Shown here in pieces: positions 45,996 through 57,783 of a DNA stretch of 64,000 bases. The stretch lies in assembly GCA_003117195.1 (NCBI GenBank), contig BDSI01000104.1, positions 252,896-316,895 on the forward strand, read 5' to 3'. Numbering within the stretch: the stretch's first letter is position 1; every line of letters starts with the position of its first letter. The position numbers were made by a program, and so were the translations under genes. This DNA comes from Eudorina sp. 2006-703-Eu-15. Taxonomy: Eukaryota > Chlorophyta > Chlorophyceae > Chlamydomonadales > Volvocaceae. The notes below the pieces were generated by a model. It made no database searches. It was not told where the DNA came from and saw only the letters and a program-made list of their open reading frames with translations.

Positions 45996-48900
45996 ATGCA
46001 AAGCGGATCCCTTTGCAAAGGTCTGAAGACCGGTCGCGGCTGTCGGCAGGCCTTCCATTCGGGCGCTCCACCGAGTTCGCGATTCAGTGTTCTCCCATGC
46101 AGAGCTTCTGCAGTGCTTGACAAGTCCACAAAGGTGCGCTTGGATCTACATGAGCCTGCCGTTTGGTGATAACTACTAATGCATGCATGGCTTGCTGGTT
46201 CTGGACAGGCAGCGGCACCTGCCAGTGTGGTGTTGCCTCCGTCCTTGCGGAACAATGTTGCTGTCTTGGAAGCCCCCAATTCGACAGCGCCAGGCGGGAC
46301 TACACGGGTTTACCTGCTGGCGATGTCGCACGTCTCGAAGCGAAGCGTTGAGCAGGTGCGCACGCCTTCCCAAATTCCACTTCATGCCCCTGGGCGCACC
46401 CTGTCACAGACGGGGTGGCGCCATGTACCACTTGCGCTCAATTTCTGCGGGTGGTGTTGGCCGCACTAGCGCTAGCAGGCGCAGGCACTGAAGGGCTGGG
46501 AAAAACCTGCTACAGGCCTTGGCCTAGAGGATCATGGGCGGGTCTGGAGCCTGGGCTCGCAATGCATACGGTTGGCTGCGAGGTGGTCCCTTGCGGGATC
46601 TCCCCTGGATCGCTCGGCGGGCGGCGATTCCCCGGCGGAGGGGCCCTGGGGGACGGCACCCCTGCACGCCAAGCGATCCCTCTGATTGCAAGAAAGGAGC
46701 CCCGCGGCCCGAAGCCCCGCGGCCCTAGGGACCCTTGGGTCCTGGATCCCTCACCCGACTCCGGGGCCGCGGAGATTCTGATGCCCCCTCTCGTCCCCTT
46801 TTTCCTCAACCTCCCTTTCCTCGCTCGTGCCCTCTCCCCCACCTCTCGCCCAAATCCGCTACCTGCCCACTTTTGCTTGACCCTGGCTGCCGGCGGACAT
46901 CGTTCCCGCCGCTCATACACAAACCCTGCACCACTCTCCTCCCACCTCTCCTCTGGCAGCAGCGCAGCTTCCATGCGCCTACCACCAAATCCCTACGTCC
47001 CCGCTCCTCTCCCCGGGTGCGCCTGAGCTGTTTTCAATTTGGACCCCTCCTCTCTTCACTCCCGCAGGTCGAGGAGCTGATCCAGCTGGTCAAACCCGAT
47101 GTGGTGGCGGTTGAGCTGTGCAAGGAGCGAGTGGGACTGCTAGTTGACCCCGAGGACGCGGCCAAGGCGCCCAAGATCTGGCACAGCCGCAAGGTGGGAG
47201 GCGAGGGAAGCCCGCGGCCCCGGGCGCTGAGCGGACCTGGGTGACCCTTGCGGGAGCTCTAGACTCCAACGCACAGGCGTTGCGGGGTCGCGGCAGGGTC
47301 GCGGGCGGCGGGCCCTCTGCGTGTGAAGACGAAGCATGGCCCGCATCACCGCATCAGGCGTCCGGCTGAGTATAGCCGGAGCGGAGGGCCGTCGGTGCGC
47401 ACCGGAGGGAACCGCCTACCGGTATCACTTCAGCCACCCCCATCTGGGTCGCATTCCCATCTGGGTTTCCGCCCTCCACCTCACCCTTCCCCTGCCCGCA
47501 CCCCTCCCCCCGCAGGTCTCGATTGAGGGCCTCCCCGAGGACGACACGGGCTCGTGGCCCTCCCAGGAGGAGCTGCTCGGGCTGCTGGTGTGCCGCCCGG
47601 GCCGGCCGGTGACCCAGCAGGACATCGAGGGCGACGTCGTGCGGCTGCTCAGCACCGGTGAGAGGGTCGTGCTCCACCACCACCACCACCACCACCACCA
47701 CCACCACCGCACGCGCAAAGACAGCAGTAGCTTGCAAAAGCTGCAGCATCAGGGGCATCAGGAGCAGTCGGCGCAGCGGCAGCCCGGTATTGTTTCCCTC
47801 TGTTGGGGTTGTTCGTTGTAGCACGAGGTGTGCCGAGCGGCCGGGCACTTGCGGCCCGTAACTGGGAAGGGACCAGACCTGTGCTTCCTTTCCCCAGATG
47901 AGCAAGCCCTGTCCAAGCACTTGATGGGTCAGGGCACAGCGGCCCCCGGGGGGCAGCTATCGGTGACCGCCGAAGCCTCCTCGCTAAGCGCACCGTCGTT
48001 CTGCGAAGGGCAAATCTGGCAGCGCTGGACCTCATACGCACCGTAACCGTAGTCCCCTGCCTCACTGTCTTGTATCCTTCCCTGCCGTCCTCTTCCCCCA
48101 CCCCACGCGTTTTCTGGGTTCTCGGTCATTTTGATTTCTACCCCCACCCCATGCGATGCGCCCGCAGGCCTGTTCTCCAGCGCCCGCCCAGGCGCCAGCA
48201 ACGCAGGGCGCGACGAGGCGCCCGAGTTCCTGGTGCGCCCGCCGCCCACCCCCAACCACCTGCAGCCGGGGGGCAGCGGCAGCGGCGCCGGGGCGGCGGA
48301 CCCCGCGGGCTGCTCCCTGGCGCTGGTGCCGCCGCTGGGCAGCATCCGCTTCCGGGTGCAGCCGCGGAGTCTGCCGGCGGTGACGTCCATGACCGCCCGC
48401 GTGGACAGCAGCCTCAAGGTGCGGGGCGGGGGAGGGGAATTGGGACGCACAAGTGCACTGCGGGGCAGGGGAAGTACAGGAAATTGGACGAGACAAGTAC
48501 ACTACGGGACAAAGGGGGAGGGGATTTGCGGACTGCAGCGCCGCCGGGGGCTTGGACCTGGGACGGGGAGAAGGGGGACTAAAAAGAAACAGCCCAGACA
48601 CACCCAGCCCGGCGACAAATACTGACCAACGATAATAACCGGTACCTGCAGAAGGGGGACGTGGCGTCGCCTGGCGCTGCAGCAGCGATGCGCCGCCAAC
48701 CCCGGTTTTCACTCCCACTCCCTTAGCTTTCCACTCCCACTCCCTTAGCTGTAAGCTGTGCGTACGGCACTCGATCATCTCAAACCCGTGGCTATAAAGG
48801 GTAGGAGTGGGAAGGGAGGGTCGGGGTGGGGAGGGTTAGCGGGGTGGGGCGGGGAGACCTACGTGACGGCGGCGTTGCGGCGGTCCGGGTCCCGGTCCCG

Positions 48901-51900
48901 CGCCCCTGGCCCCCGCACGTTTGATGCCCGATCCCCATCCGTCATCGCAATCAGACGGTTGCTTTCGTTGCCGCCCTGCCCCTGCGAAGGCTGTTTCTGT
49001 GGACCAGGCTGCGCTGGCCGCCATCTGCCTGGAGGTGAGGAAGCCCTGGAGGAGGAACGAGCGAGGGGCCGTAGCAGGGCAGGGGCTGTAGCTCGGCTGC
49101 AACACCGCACCGCACCGCACCGCACCGCACATGTCGACATAGACAAGAGAGTGTGGGGAGTTGTCCCGCGGCCGCTTTGTACGGTATTGCAACGACAGGG
49201 ACCCGATATGGCCCATTGACTTTGCCTTCCTGGGGATCAGCACCATCGTCGCCGCCTGCGCGGGTTCCAGCAGCTGATCAGGAGCGCGTCTGAGAAACTC
49301 AAATGACTGTCTGTCTGTCCGATTACGTCATCATGGGATTACGTCATCATAGGAGGGCTTGTTGCTGGCCATGCTCATTCCGCCGCCGGCACACCCCGGC
49401 TTATGAGGGTCCGGGGGCCCTCGGTCCCTCCAGTTTTGTGTCTGCTTTATACCCATTTCCTATGCTTCCCCCCTCCCTCTCTCCCTCTATCGGTCAGGCC
49501 TCCGACGAGGGCAAGAAGGGCGCCAGCGGGCTGCTGACGCTGCTGAAGACCAAGAAGCGGGTGACTGAGCTGCTGACCGGGCACCAGGTGGGATTGGGGT
49601 GGTGGGAGGCTCGGGCGGATGGGCGGGGGGCCTGCCTGCGTGGATCTTGATGTGGATCCCGGGTCTTGAGTCACATGTGGGTGTTATGGTGGATCTGGAT
49701 CGCGGGCCGTGTATGGGCGCGGCTTGGGGCGACACAAGAATGGTAGCCTGCGAAATGGCTGATGACGAACCCGCAAGGGGACCCGCGGCCGAACCGTGCA
49801 AAGAGCGAAACACACTGACCGGCCGTCCGCCCGGATCACTGCCCGCCGCCCTTCAGGTGACGGTGTCTTTCAACGGCGTCGAGACGGGCCGTGTAGAGAT
49901 GATCGTCAAGGCGGTTAAGACAACCGACCCGTCGTACATGTCCGGTGAGCGGGCCGTACGACCGTTGGCGGCGGCCAAAACACATCCTTGGCATGTCCTG
50001 GGTCCTTGCAAGCCCCCGCATTACACTACACGGTCTGGCTCGGCGTGCCTCCACAAAATGCACTTTCACACAGCGCGCTACGTGGCGCGACTCCGACGGC
50101 CTCTCCGTAACCAATGCACGGCATGATATTTACATTTACAATGTACATTACACACGTCTGTACGCCCCGATTGTCCCGCAGGTCTGGAGGGCACTGCGGT
50201 GAACGGCGAGGGCTTCGGCATCGAGCCGTTCCGTCCGCAGCGCGCTCTGTTCCAGGTACGTCCTGAACTCCTGATCCGCGTGCCGCCGCGGGGGTCCCCC
50301 TCCCTGGTTGCGTTGCGGCCACCCGTCCCCCCCGTGCGGCGGTGTGTGGGATACTGGGGCCACATTGTGGTATCGGCGCCGTGGTCGGTCTGCGGTGGCC
50401 CTGGCCCTTGACTTCTAGAGAGGACACGCCTTTGCCCCGCGGAGGCATGAACAGCATTCTTGCCGATGCCGCCTCCTCCTCCTCCTTCCCCCAACCCTTG
50501 CCGCCGCCTCTTTCTCCTCCTCCTCCTCTTCCTCCACCTCCCGTGCTGTTGAACGCTCCTCCGCAGGTCAGCAAGAAGATGTACCTGCCGCAGGAGACCC
50601 TGGACCGCATCCGGGCGGAGCAGCTGGGGGTCGCGGAGGCGGCCGCCGCGGCTGCGGCCGCAGCAGCTGCAGCCGCCCAGGACGGCGAGGCGGAGGGCGC
50701 CTCCCCGGCCACCTCCTCCGGGGCCCCGGGCGGCGGCTTCGCGCACGCGCGCGTCCGGTGAGGAAGTCCTGACTGGGGCCCTCGCAAGAAACTAGGGGCC
50801 GGGTCTTTAACATCCAGGGACCGGGTCCTTCACACCCGGGGGTGGGGGGACGTTGGGGGCGGCCGGGGACCGGAGTTTTGCCAAGGACGGGCGAGTTCCA
50901 GAGGGGTACCGATGCGCCGAGTCGCGTCGTCGCGTTGCTTTGCGGTCGCAGGCGTATTGTTCCTCATTCCCGAGTCCGGCACGGCTAGGGGGGCCAGGAC
51001 CGAGCAGCCAAGGCCAGTTGTGTTGCCCACACGGCAGAAGGTCGGGGGCCTTGTGTTGCCTTCTCTTCCCGGAGGGCAATGCCCACCATCCGACCTCCAC
51101 CTCGCCCATCCCATCGCCTCCATACGGCTGCATGCCTTAATGACATCTAAGCAGTGACGCGGCCCTCCACCGCCGGCGCGCCATGCGCCCTCCACCTGTA
51201 CCCGGGCCCGCCAGTCGTCCGGCCCCTCCGCACCCCCTCCCCTCGCTGGGTGGTGTGTCTGGGTGTGTCTGTTTGCAAGTATCCCTCCCCGCGGCCCCCC
51301 TCACCCCGCTGCAGCGCCTCCCTGCGCCCCTGGACGGCGGAGGAGCTGGCGGAGGGCCAGTCGGAGGACCCGCCCCGGCGACCCGTGCAGGTAGCGCCTC
51401 TTCGGAGACACCGCTACCCCGCTAGTACTGCCCCCGCCCTGGGGCTACACCCCGCTGCCGCATCGGGCTCTCCATAGACCCGCACCACGGAGCGGGGCTT
51501 CCACACGGGGGGTTCCATAACTTCCTCCTCGCGGCCTCTCATGTCGTCCCCACCACCGGCGATCCCTTGGCATGTTGGAAATCGCGCTCTCTCCCAGGGC
51601 CCAGCCCTAGACACTCCCAGACGCTCCATTAAGTGGAACCAACCGCGCCACCTACAGCCCCTCCCACCCTCCCTCCCTGCCTGCCGCCTGCCCTCCCTCC
51701 GCCGCCAAACCCGAACCCGAACCCGAACCCACGTGGCCGCCCACACGCAGGACACCCTGGCTCGGCTGATGACCACTACCTTCGCCCGCATCCAGTCCAA
51801 GGCGGGCCGCACAGTGGGGCTGGAGCCGGGGGCGGCGTGGCGGGCGGCGATGGAGGTGAGGGCTGGTGACCCGGCCCAGCATGGACCGGAGGGGATGGCC

Positions 51901-54900
51901 CTGGGGGGAGGGGTGTGGCCTTGGCTGTGCAATGAGACAACAGAGCGAGTGGCGGGGATGGGCAGGTGCCTTGCTAAGCGGTCAGTCAGTCAGTCAGTCA
52001 GTCAATCAATCAGTCCGTCAGGGGTGCCTGCTGCCGTGCACTGCGGACCCGTGTGAGGTTCCTTCCTGAGCCCACTGGACCCCACCCTGACCCATGGCCC
52101 CACCCTGACCCCACCCTGACCCCACCCTGACCCCACCCTGACCCCACCCTGACCCCACCCTGACCCCACCCTGACCCCACCCTGACCCCACCCTGACCCC
52201 ACCCTGACCCCACCCTGACCCCACCCTGACCCCACCCTGACCCCACCCTGACCCCACCCTGACCCCACCCTGACCCCACCCTGACCCCACCCTGACCCCA
52301 CCCTGACCCCACCCTGACCCCACCCTGACCCCACCCTGACCCCACCCTGACCCCACCCTGACCCCACCCTGACCCCACCCTGACCCCACCCTGACCCCAC
52401 CCTGACCCCACCCTGACCCCACCCTGACCCCACCCTGACCCCACCCTGACCCCACCCTGACCCCACCCTGACCCCACCCTGACCCCACCCTGACCCCACC
52501 CTGACCCCACCCTGACCCCACCCTGACCCCACCCTGACCCCACCCTGACCCCACCCTGACCCCACCCTGACCCCACCCTGACCCCACCCTGACCCCACCC
52601 TGACCCAACCCAACCCGACCCAACCCGACCCGACTCGACCCCGACCCGGTCCAACCCGCCCCTGCCAGGCTGCCACCAGCGTGGGCTGCGGTACGGTGCT
52701 GTTGGTGGACCGACCCGCCAACGTGACGGAGCACCGCATGGGGGCGGGGCTGGCGTCGGATACGGGTGGGTCGATGGGTGCGGTTGCATTGCTTCTCGGT
52801 AGCAGGGGTCGCGTCGGCCGATGCGGCGGCGGATCGCTGGGGAACCGTGGGGTCGGTAGAGCCTCGGCTTACGCACGGATTCTTTGGGCGTGGAGTTGAA
52901 GGGAGCGGCGGGCGTTCCCGGCTCCCAGAGGACCCAGGGAGGGGTGGCCGTACCTGTCAAGACGCCGCCCCGGCGCTCCGTCGCGCGGCCCGCGCGTGCG
53001 GGGTTGGGTCCGTGTCAATGCCGTACCGGTGTTGGTGTTGGCCCCGTGAGCTCGACCCGCCCTCGGCTTCCCCTGCCACGCCTGCACAGGGTTACGGCTG
53101 GGCGGCGCCGCGGCCCTGGCCCTGAGCGGCCTGGTGGTGGCTCTGGGCACCCAGCTGTTCCCGGACCAGGCGGACGGAGGGGTGATGGCGGCGGGGCTGG
53201 CGGCGGCGGCGGCGGTGCTGATCCCCGTGGTGGCGCCCTTCCTGGAGGTGGCCAGGTTCTCGGGTGCGTGGTGACTGGCATTCCACCTTTCTGTTCTCCC
53301 CTCCGTTTCTCTCCCTCCCTGGCTCGCGCTCTCCCTGCCTCCCCCAACTTCTCGCTCCGGCCCCCCTGACGTGATGTGGATGTGGGACAGTCGGGTCCTC
53401 GTAGTCAGTAGTCGCACGGGTGCGTGCGCACGTGCGGTGCGCTCAGGCAGTGGACCGTGAGGAAAGGGATTGCAGCCGATGCGCAATGCGCGCAGTGCCG
53501 GTCGGAACCAGCCCGCGTGTGGGCCCTTCGTGGCCCGCCCTTCCCAGCGCTCTCTCCCGCGGTACAGATGCCGGGCGCTCCGTACCATCGGGTGGGGCTC
53601 CTTGATCCTCAAACGGACGAAGAAAGGGATACTGACGATTGGACCTTGGTTTGTGCACTGCCGACGCCACTCCGTTCGCCTCCGCAGACATGTCCGCCGA
53701 CCAGATTGAGGACGCGGTGGCGGTGAAGGAGCCCATCGACCAGGGGGACATGTCCAAGTGAGTTGGCTGACGGGACGGGAGCGGAGCGGGGGCGCGCGAC
53801 GGGATGGGGCTAGAGGGGTGCGGGACGGGTGCGAGACGGCAGCGGGAGGCCTCGCCCGTGGACAGCCGCCACTGGCTCGGGAGGACGTGCGGGTGCGGCC
53901 GCCTCTTGCCACTAGCGGCGACTGGATTCGGCCCATCGAGGAACGTCACACACCCACATAGCGGTGGGGATGTGGTGTGGATTTGACGCCGTGGAGCGGG
54001 AAGGGAAGGGGAAAGAGGGAGACGCGGTCTCTACGGGCCGTAACATACTTCCCTACGTCCTATCCCACCTGTGATCTGCCCCGATCCGCCAGCCACCCTG
54101 GCCCCCCCTGATAACCCCCAGCGCCTTGCTCCTCCCACGGTACGGATGCCCCACCTGGAACTACTGATTCGGCCTTTGAGCTTCCCTGCTCTGCTTAGAC
54201 ATGCTCAGCCATAGCATAGCTGCATGCCATGCCCAGACATATGCCCAGCCAAGATGCCATGCTATGCCATGCTATGCCATGCCATGCTATGCCATGCTAT
54301 GCCATGCTATGCCATGCTATGCCATGCTATGCCATGCTATGCCATGCTATGCCATGCCATGCCATGCCGTGAAGCTCGCTGGACCCCCCTCGGGACCTTG
54401 GCCGGTCCTTGTCCCCACCCCAGGCCTCTGAAGCTGTTTGGTGAGGACGCGCTGCTGGACTGGCCGGGGGCCTTCCCCGCGCTCATCACGGAGCGGGACG
54501 TCTTCATGGCCAAAGCCATCGCGTCAGTCGCATCAGGTGTGGCGAGCGGGTGGGCGGGCGGCTCCTCCGGGAGGACTCCTCATGGGCCCAGCGCACCCGT
54601 TCGCTGCGCCGCGCACTTTGTACTTTACGCTTCGCACCACATGTCCTGGAACTTGACGATACAAACCTTCCCCATCCCCCATCATGGGCTGTTTTCTTTT
54701 TAATACCCATCCCCCGGCCCATGCCACCACCCGTCGACAAAAGACCACGCGATCCCGTACCGCATCAGCCCGATCGTTTGTTACCCACAGGATTTCGTTT
54801 GTTGCCGGTACTGCCGTGGCCTACGTAACCCTACGGTACCGCTCTCCTTCGGGCCTCCGTTTTCTTTCTCATATTACCGTACAGCGGTGCAACACCGTCG

Positions 54901-55235
54901 TCAAGTTTGAGGAACCCGCGTCCCTGGACTCATGCCATCCCTAAATTCCTACCACCGTCCCCCACTGGGTCCCCCTGCCAGGCCAACCCGGCGTGGCTCC
55001 CGCCTACGTGCTGGACGAGGTGGATGGCGCGCACGTGTGGAGGTATGCGATGCCCGAGGGCGGCCTCCCGCGCGCGGCGCCGCAGGGCCTGGGCGATGGC
55101 GCGCTGGGCGGCCTGCACGGCGTGCGGTCCGTGGTGGGCGTCATCGGCAGCGCACACGTGCGTGGCATGGTGCGCGAGTGGCCGGCGGCGCTTCGAGACG
55201 GGGACGTGGCGCCGCTGCTGGCGGACGCGGAATGA
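45996..55235 (+). CDS. TraB-domain membrane protein, probably organelle-targeted (17 exons)
   Basis: Exons: 45996-46133, 46209-46355, 47068-47193, 47516-47657, 48168-48418, 48990-49034 (least certain), 49498-49587, 49857-49944, 50182-50255, 50567-50757, 51315-51390, 51751-51855, 52669-52765, 53090-53263, 53688-53757, 54424-54536, 54982-55235. All phases agree, giving 726 residues. Exon 1 is Ser/Arg/Ala-rich without acidic residues until late, like a transit peptide. The TraB/PrgY family signature follows: VYLLAMSHVSKRSVEQVEEL, then PDVVAVELCKER (residues 84-120). A VGCGTVLLVDRP motif lies near 495 and GVIGSAHVRGM near the C-terminus. Residues 524-581 hold two hydrophobic segments, likely membrane helices. 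An Ala-rich linker is in exon 10. Biochemical activity of this family in algae is not established; plant relatives are described as organelle-contact membrane proteins. Confidence 0.9.
52081..52606 (+). repeat. 11-bp minisatellite (CCCCACCCTGA)n
   Basis: About 47 near-perfect copies fill more than half of intron 12 of the TraB gene (51856-52668), then fade into CCCAACCCGACC-like variants before the acceptor. The minus strand has regularly spaced GGG/GGGG runs. Confidence 0.97.
54254..54370 (+). repeat. 10-bp tandem repeat (ATGCTATGCC)n
   Basis: About 11 copies, with occasional ATGCC half units, in intron 15 of the TraB gene (53758-54423). Confidence 0.93.
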
Positions 55236-56930
55236 GAGGCGCGGCGATGCGTCCCAGGGAGGACGGAAGGCTGGGTGTGGGGCCACAAAGAAGGGGCGGC
55301 TTGGATTCGGCGGATGGGCGCGCGGTGCCCGTCGGCACGGCGGTGTGAGGTGCAGGAGGGCGAATTGGGATGGCGTTCGGGGTCGTGGCGACAACGCGAT
55401 ATCGGGCTGGGGTGGGTGACAGGGGTTGGGACTGGGACAGGAGGGGCTGGAGGCTGACGGCAGGCCGATGCGGATGTGAGCTCCCGAGAGGAACCGGGGG
55501 TGAGGCAGGTAGGTGGTCTAGGGGCATTGGTTTATGATGGTGCCAGGAGGCAGGTGGATCTTAGTAGCAGGCAACGCGTTGAGGGGAATCTGACACGAAG
55601 CACGACACAGCCTTTTATTGATTGTGCGAGCTGAACCTGTCGAGATGCGGGCTGTTGGACGTGCGCAGATGGGAGGTGGGAGGGCATATATCTCTGTCCT
55701 GGTTGGTGTGTGAGATTCTGCGCCGACATGTGTTTATCGTGCCTGGTGGTCAGGTGAGGGAAAATTTTGGCAACGAAGTCGGTGATAACCTCCCAACCCA
55801 GGCGCAAGCGATGATAACCTCCAAACCCAGGCAAAATCCAGCCGGGTAGGAGGGCGCCTGATCCGCCATATCTTCCTGCACAGCGGCTGTGGCTGTTGTT
55901 GTGTCGCAGGCACTCGCGTATCCTGTTGGAGATATGCATGGTGGCACGCGCGTGACCGTGAGGTGCAGGCGCACACGAATTACACCTCTTCAAAAAAAAA
56001 GTCAACGCGAATCGCCAATGACATGAACACTATTGGTTGCAGTGGTGCGCGGAGACCCGAGGGCCCCATGCCCTTACCTCTCGAGATACGACACCACCAC
56101 CACCACCACCACCGGCATTGAACACACGAACAACCACATGACCTGCTGGACACTAAAATGTACTGCCCACGTCCTGATGGGGATCGAGGAAGGCTGACCA
56201 ACGACTTGACAGTACGTGCCAGGGCCGGCACTGCACAGTCAGGCACGTGGCAGACCAGCAGACAAAGGTACAGACAACTTGGGGTACGTCTATTCGTCTG
56301 TACCCCAGAGTTCTGAGAAGTACAAGCACAAGCCCAATCGGCCTTAAGGAGTCGGCCCCAGAAGAGACGCATATCCAGCGATACGCAAATCACCGACACA
56401 GTCTTCGCGCCGGTCTCCGCAACATGCTGCGTGCTTTTTTTGTGCGATATTATCCATTCGCTCAAGCAGGGGGCCCGCCGAAGACTGCTAACAATGGCTC
56501 CGGAACCACGCCAAACCCTGCAACCACCACCACACCAAGGCATGTAGGCCACCAGGCCTGTCAACATACGCCCACGATGCAACGCCGCCGACGGATGTTG
56601 GTATCCCAATGCAGCCGCAGCGCGTCGCCGTACCCACAAGGACGCGGTGCATCACACACTACACACCACACATACATGAGAAAAAGGCACTACGGATACA
56701 CAGACCCGCCCCTGGTTGTCAAGCTTATCCGCTGCAGAGGCGCAGCCACAGCTACTGCCAGATCCGTGCAAGATTCCCTAGAACGGCGGGTGAGAGCGAC
56801 CTCAACCTGCCGTCGCGGCCGTGAACAGCTCACGCCCTGCCCAACCGCCCAGGACCGCGGGGACCAGCTCCAGCCGCGGGCGCTCTGCGGACGTCCGCGC
56901 CACCTCCGCGCTCCGCTCGGTGGCTGCCTC
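55236..56930. other. convergent 3' spacer between TraB and complex I genes
   Basis: This holds the 3' UTRs of both genes. A (CAC)n run lies near 56093-56114 and a short duplicated CGATGATAACCTCCAAACCC-type segment near 55780-55830. The long plus-strand frame beginning at 56247 runs antisense through the complex I gene and is not considered coding. Confidence 0.5.
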
Positions 56931-57783
56931 TTACTTCTTGTACCAGATCTAAGGGCACGACATGACGTCATCGAGGTAGACAACGTGTTAAGAATTATAA
57001 GAATGGCGGATTTACCCCAAACACACAGGTGGAGCCCATGCCCACGCATGCGCTCAATCGGGGCTCCAAACCCTAGGAACGACCATCGGCAGCTGGGGTC
57101 CGAATTCCCACCCAGGTTCACAGGCCCGGTCACCAAAACCACGGAAACTGTTTGCAGTCGAATACTACTTCCTTCAAACGGGCACTCAGGACATTGCGAC
57201 ACATCCCCAACTTCTCACCTCCGCCCAGCCTCTGAACTCCGCCCAAAAAATCCACGTTTTTCGACGTCACTCCCTTATTCCCGCCACGTTCACGTACCTG
57301 CGCGGTCTTCGACCGGTAAATCTTCTTTTGCAGCTGCAGGAGACCGTAGAGGAGACCCTCGGCCGTCGGGGGGCAGCCCGGCACGTAAACGTCCACCGGC
57401 ACGACGCGGTCGCAGCCACGGACGACCGCGTAAGAGTAATGGTAGTAGCCGCCGCCGTTTGCGCAGCTGCCCATGGAGACCACCCACTTTGGCTCTGGCA
57501 TCTGATCGTACACCTTGCGGAGCGCTGGCGCCATCTTGTTTGTCAGGGTTCCGGCGACAATCATGCAGTCCGACTGACGCGGAGACGGCCGGAAAATGAT
57601 GCCAAAACGATCAAGGTCGTAACGCGAAGCACCAGCGTGCATCATCTCCACAGCGCAGCACGCCAGCCCGAACGTCATCGGCCAAATCGACCCCGCGCGA
57701 GCCCAGTTGATGACGTTGTCCACCTTGCTGACAACAAACTCCATGCCCTTAGCGGTAGCTACTGCCTTCGACATTTTTGCGAC
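56931..57783 (-). CDS. NUO10: NADH:ubiquinone oxidoreductase PSST subunit (NDUFS7 / NuoB type)
   Basis: This complex I subunit carries iron-sulfur cluster N2, the last electron carrier before ubiquinone, in the mitochondrial inner membrane arm. The main exon is 57783-57298 on the minus strand and encodes the whole conserved core. The last coding exon is only 56948-56931 (IWYKK and stop), after CCTTAG. Cluster ligands are visible: the CC pair of [12 protein letters not shown] (residues 39-40 counted from MSK), C104 in [15 protein letters not shown] and C134 in [32 protein letters not shown] is intact. An acceptor (TTTGCAG) lies just before VAKMSK, so a first exon with the mitochondrial presequence, or a 5' UTR exon, must be upstream and was not found. 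The first ATG in the exon is at 57774. Without the presequence the core is 164 residues, normal for the family. Confidence 0.96.

Noticed and set aside
52010..52960. Long minus-strand open frames with a repeated GQGGVRVGSGW pattern
   Set aside because: They are translations of the 11-bp minisatellite in three frames; 11 is not a multiple of three, so all frames stay open together. The region is an intron of the TraB gene.
56247..57599. 450-residue plus-strand open frame
   Set aside because: It runs antisense through the strongly conserved NUO10 exon and has no recognisable protein features.
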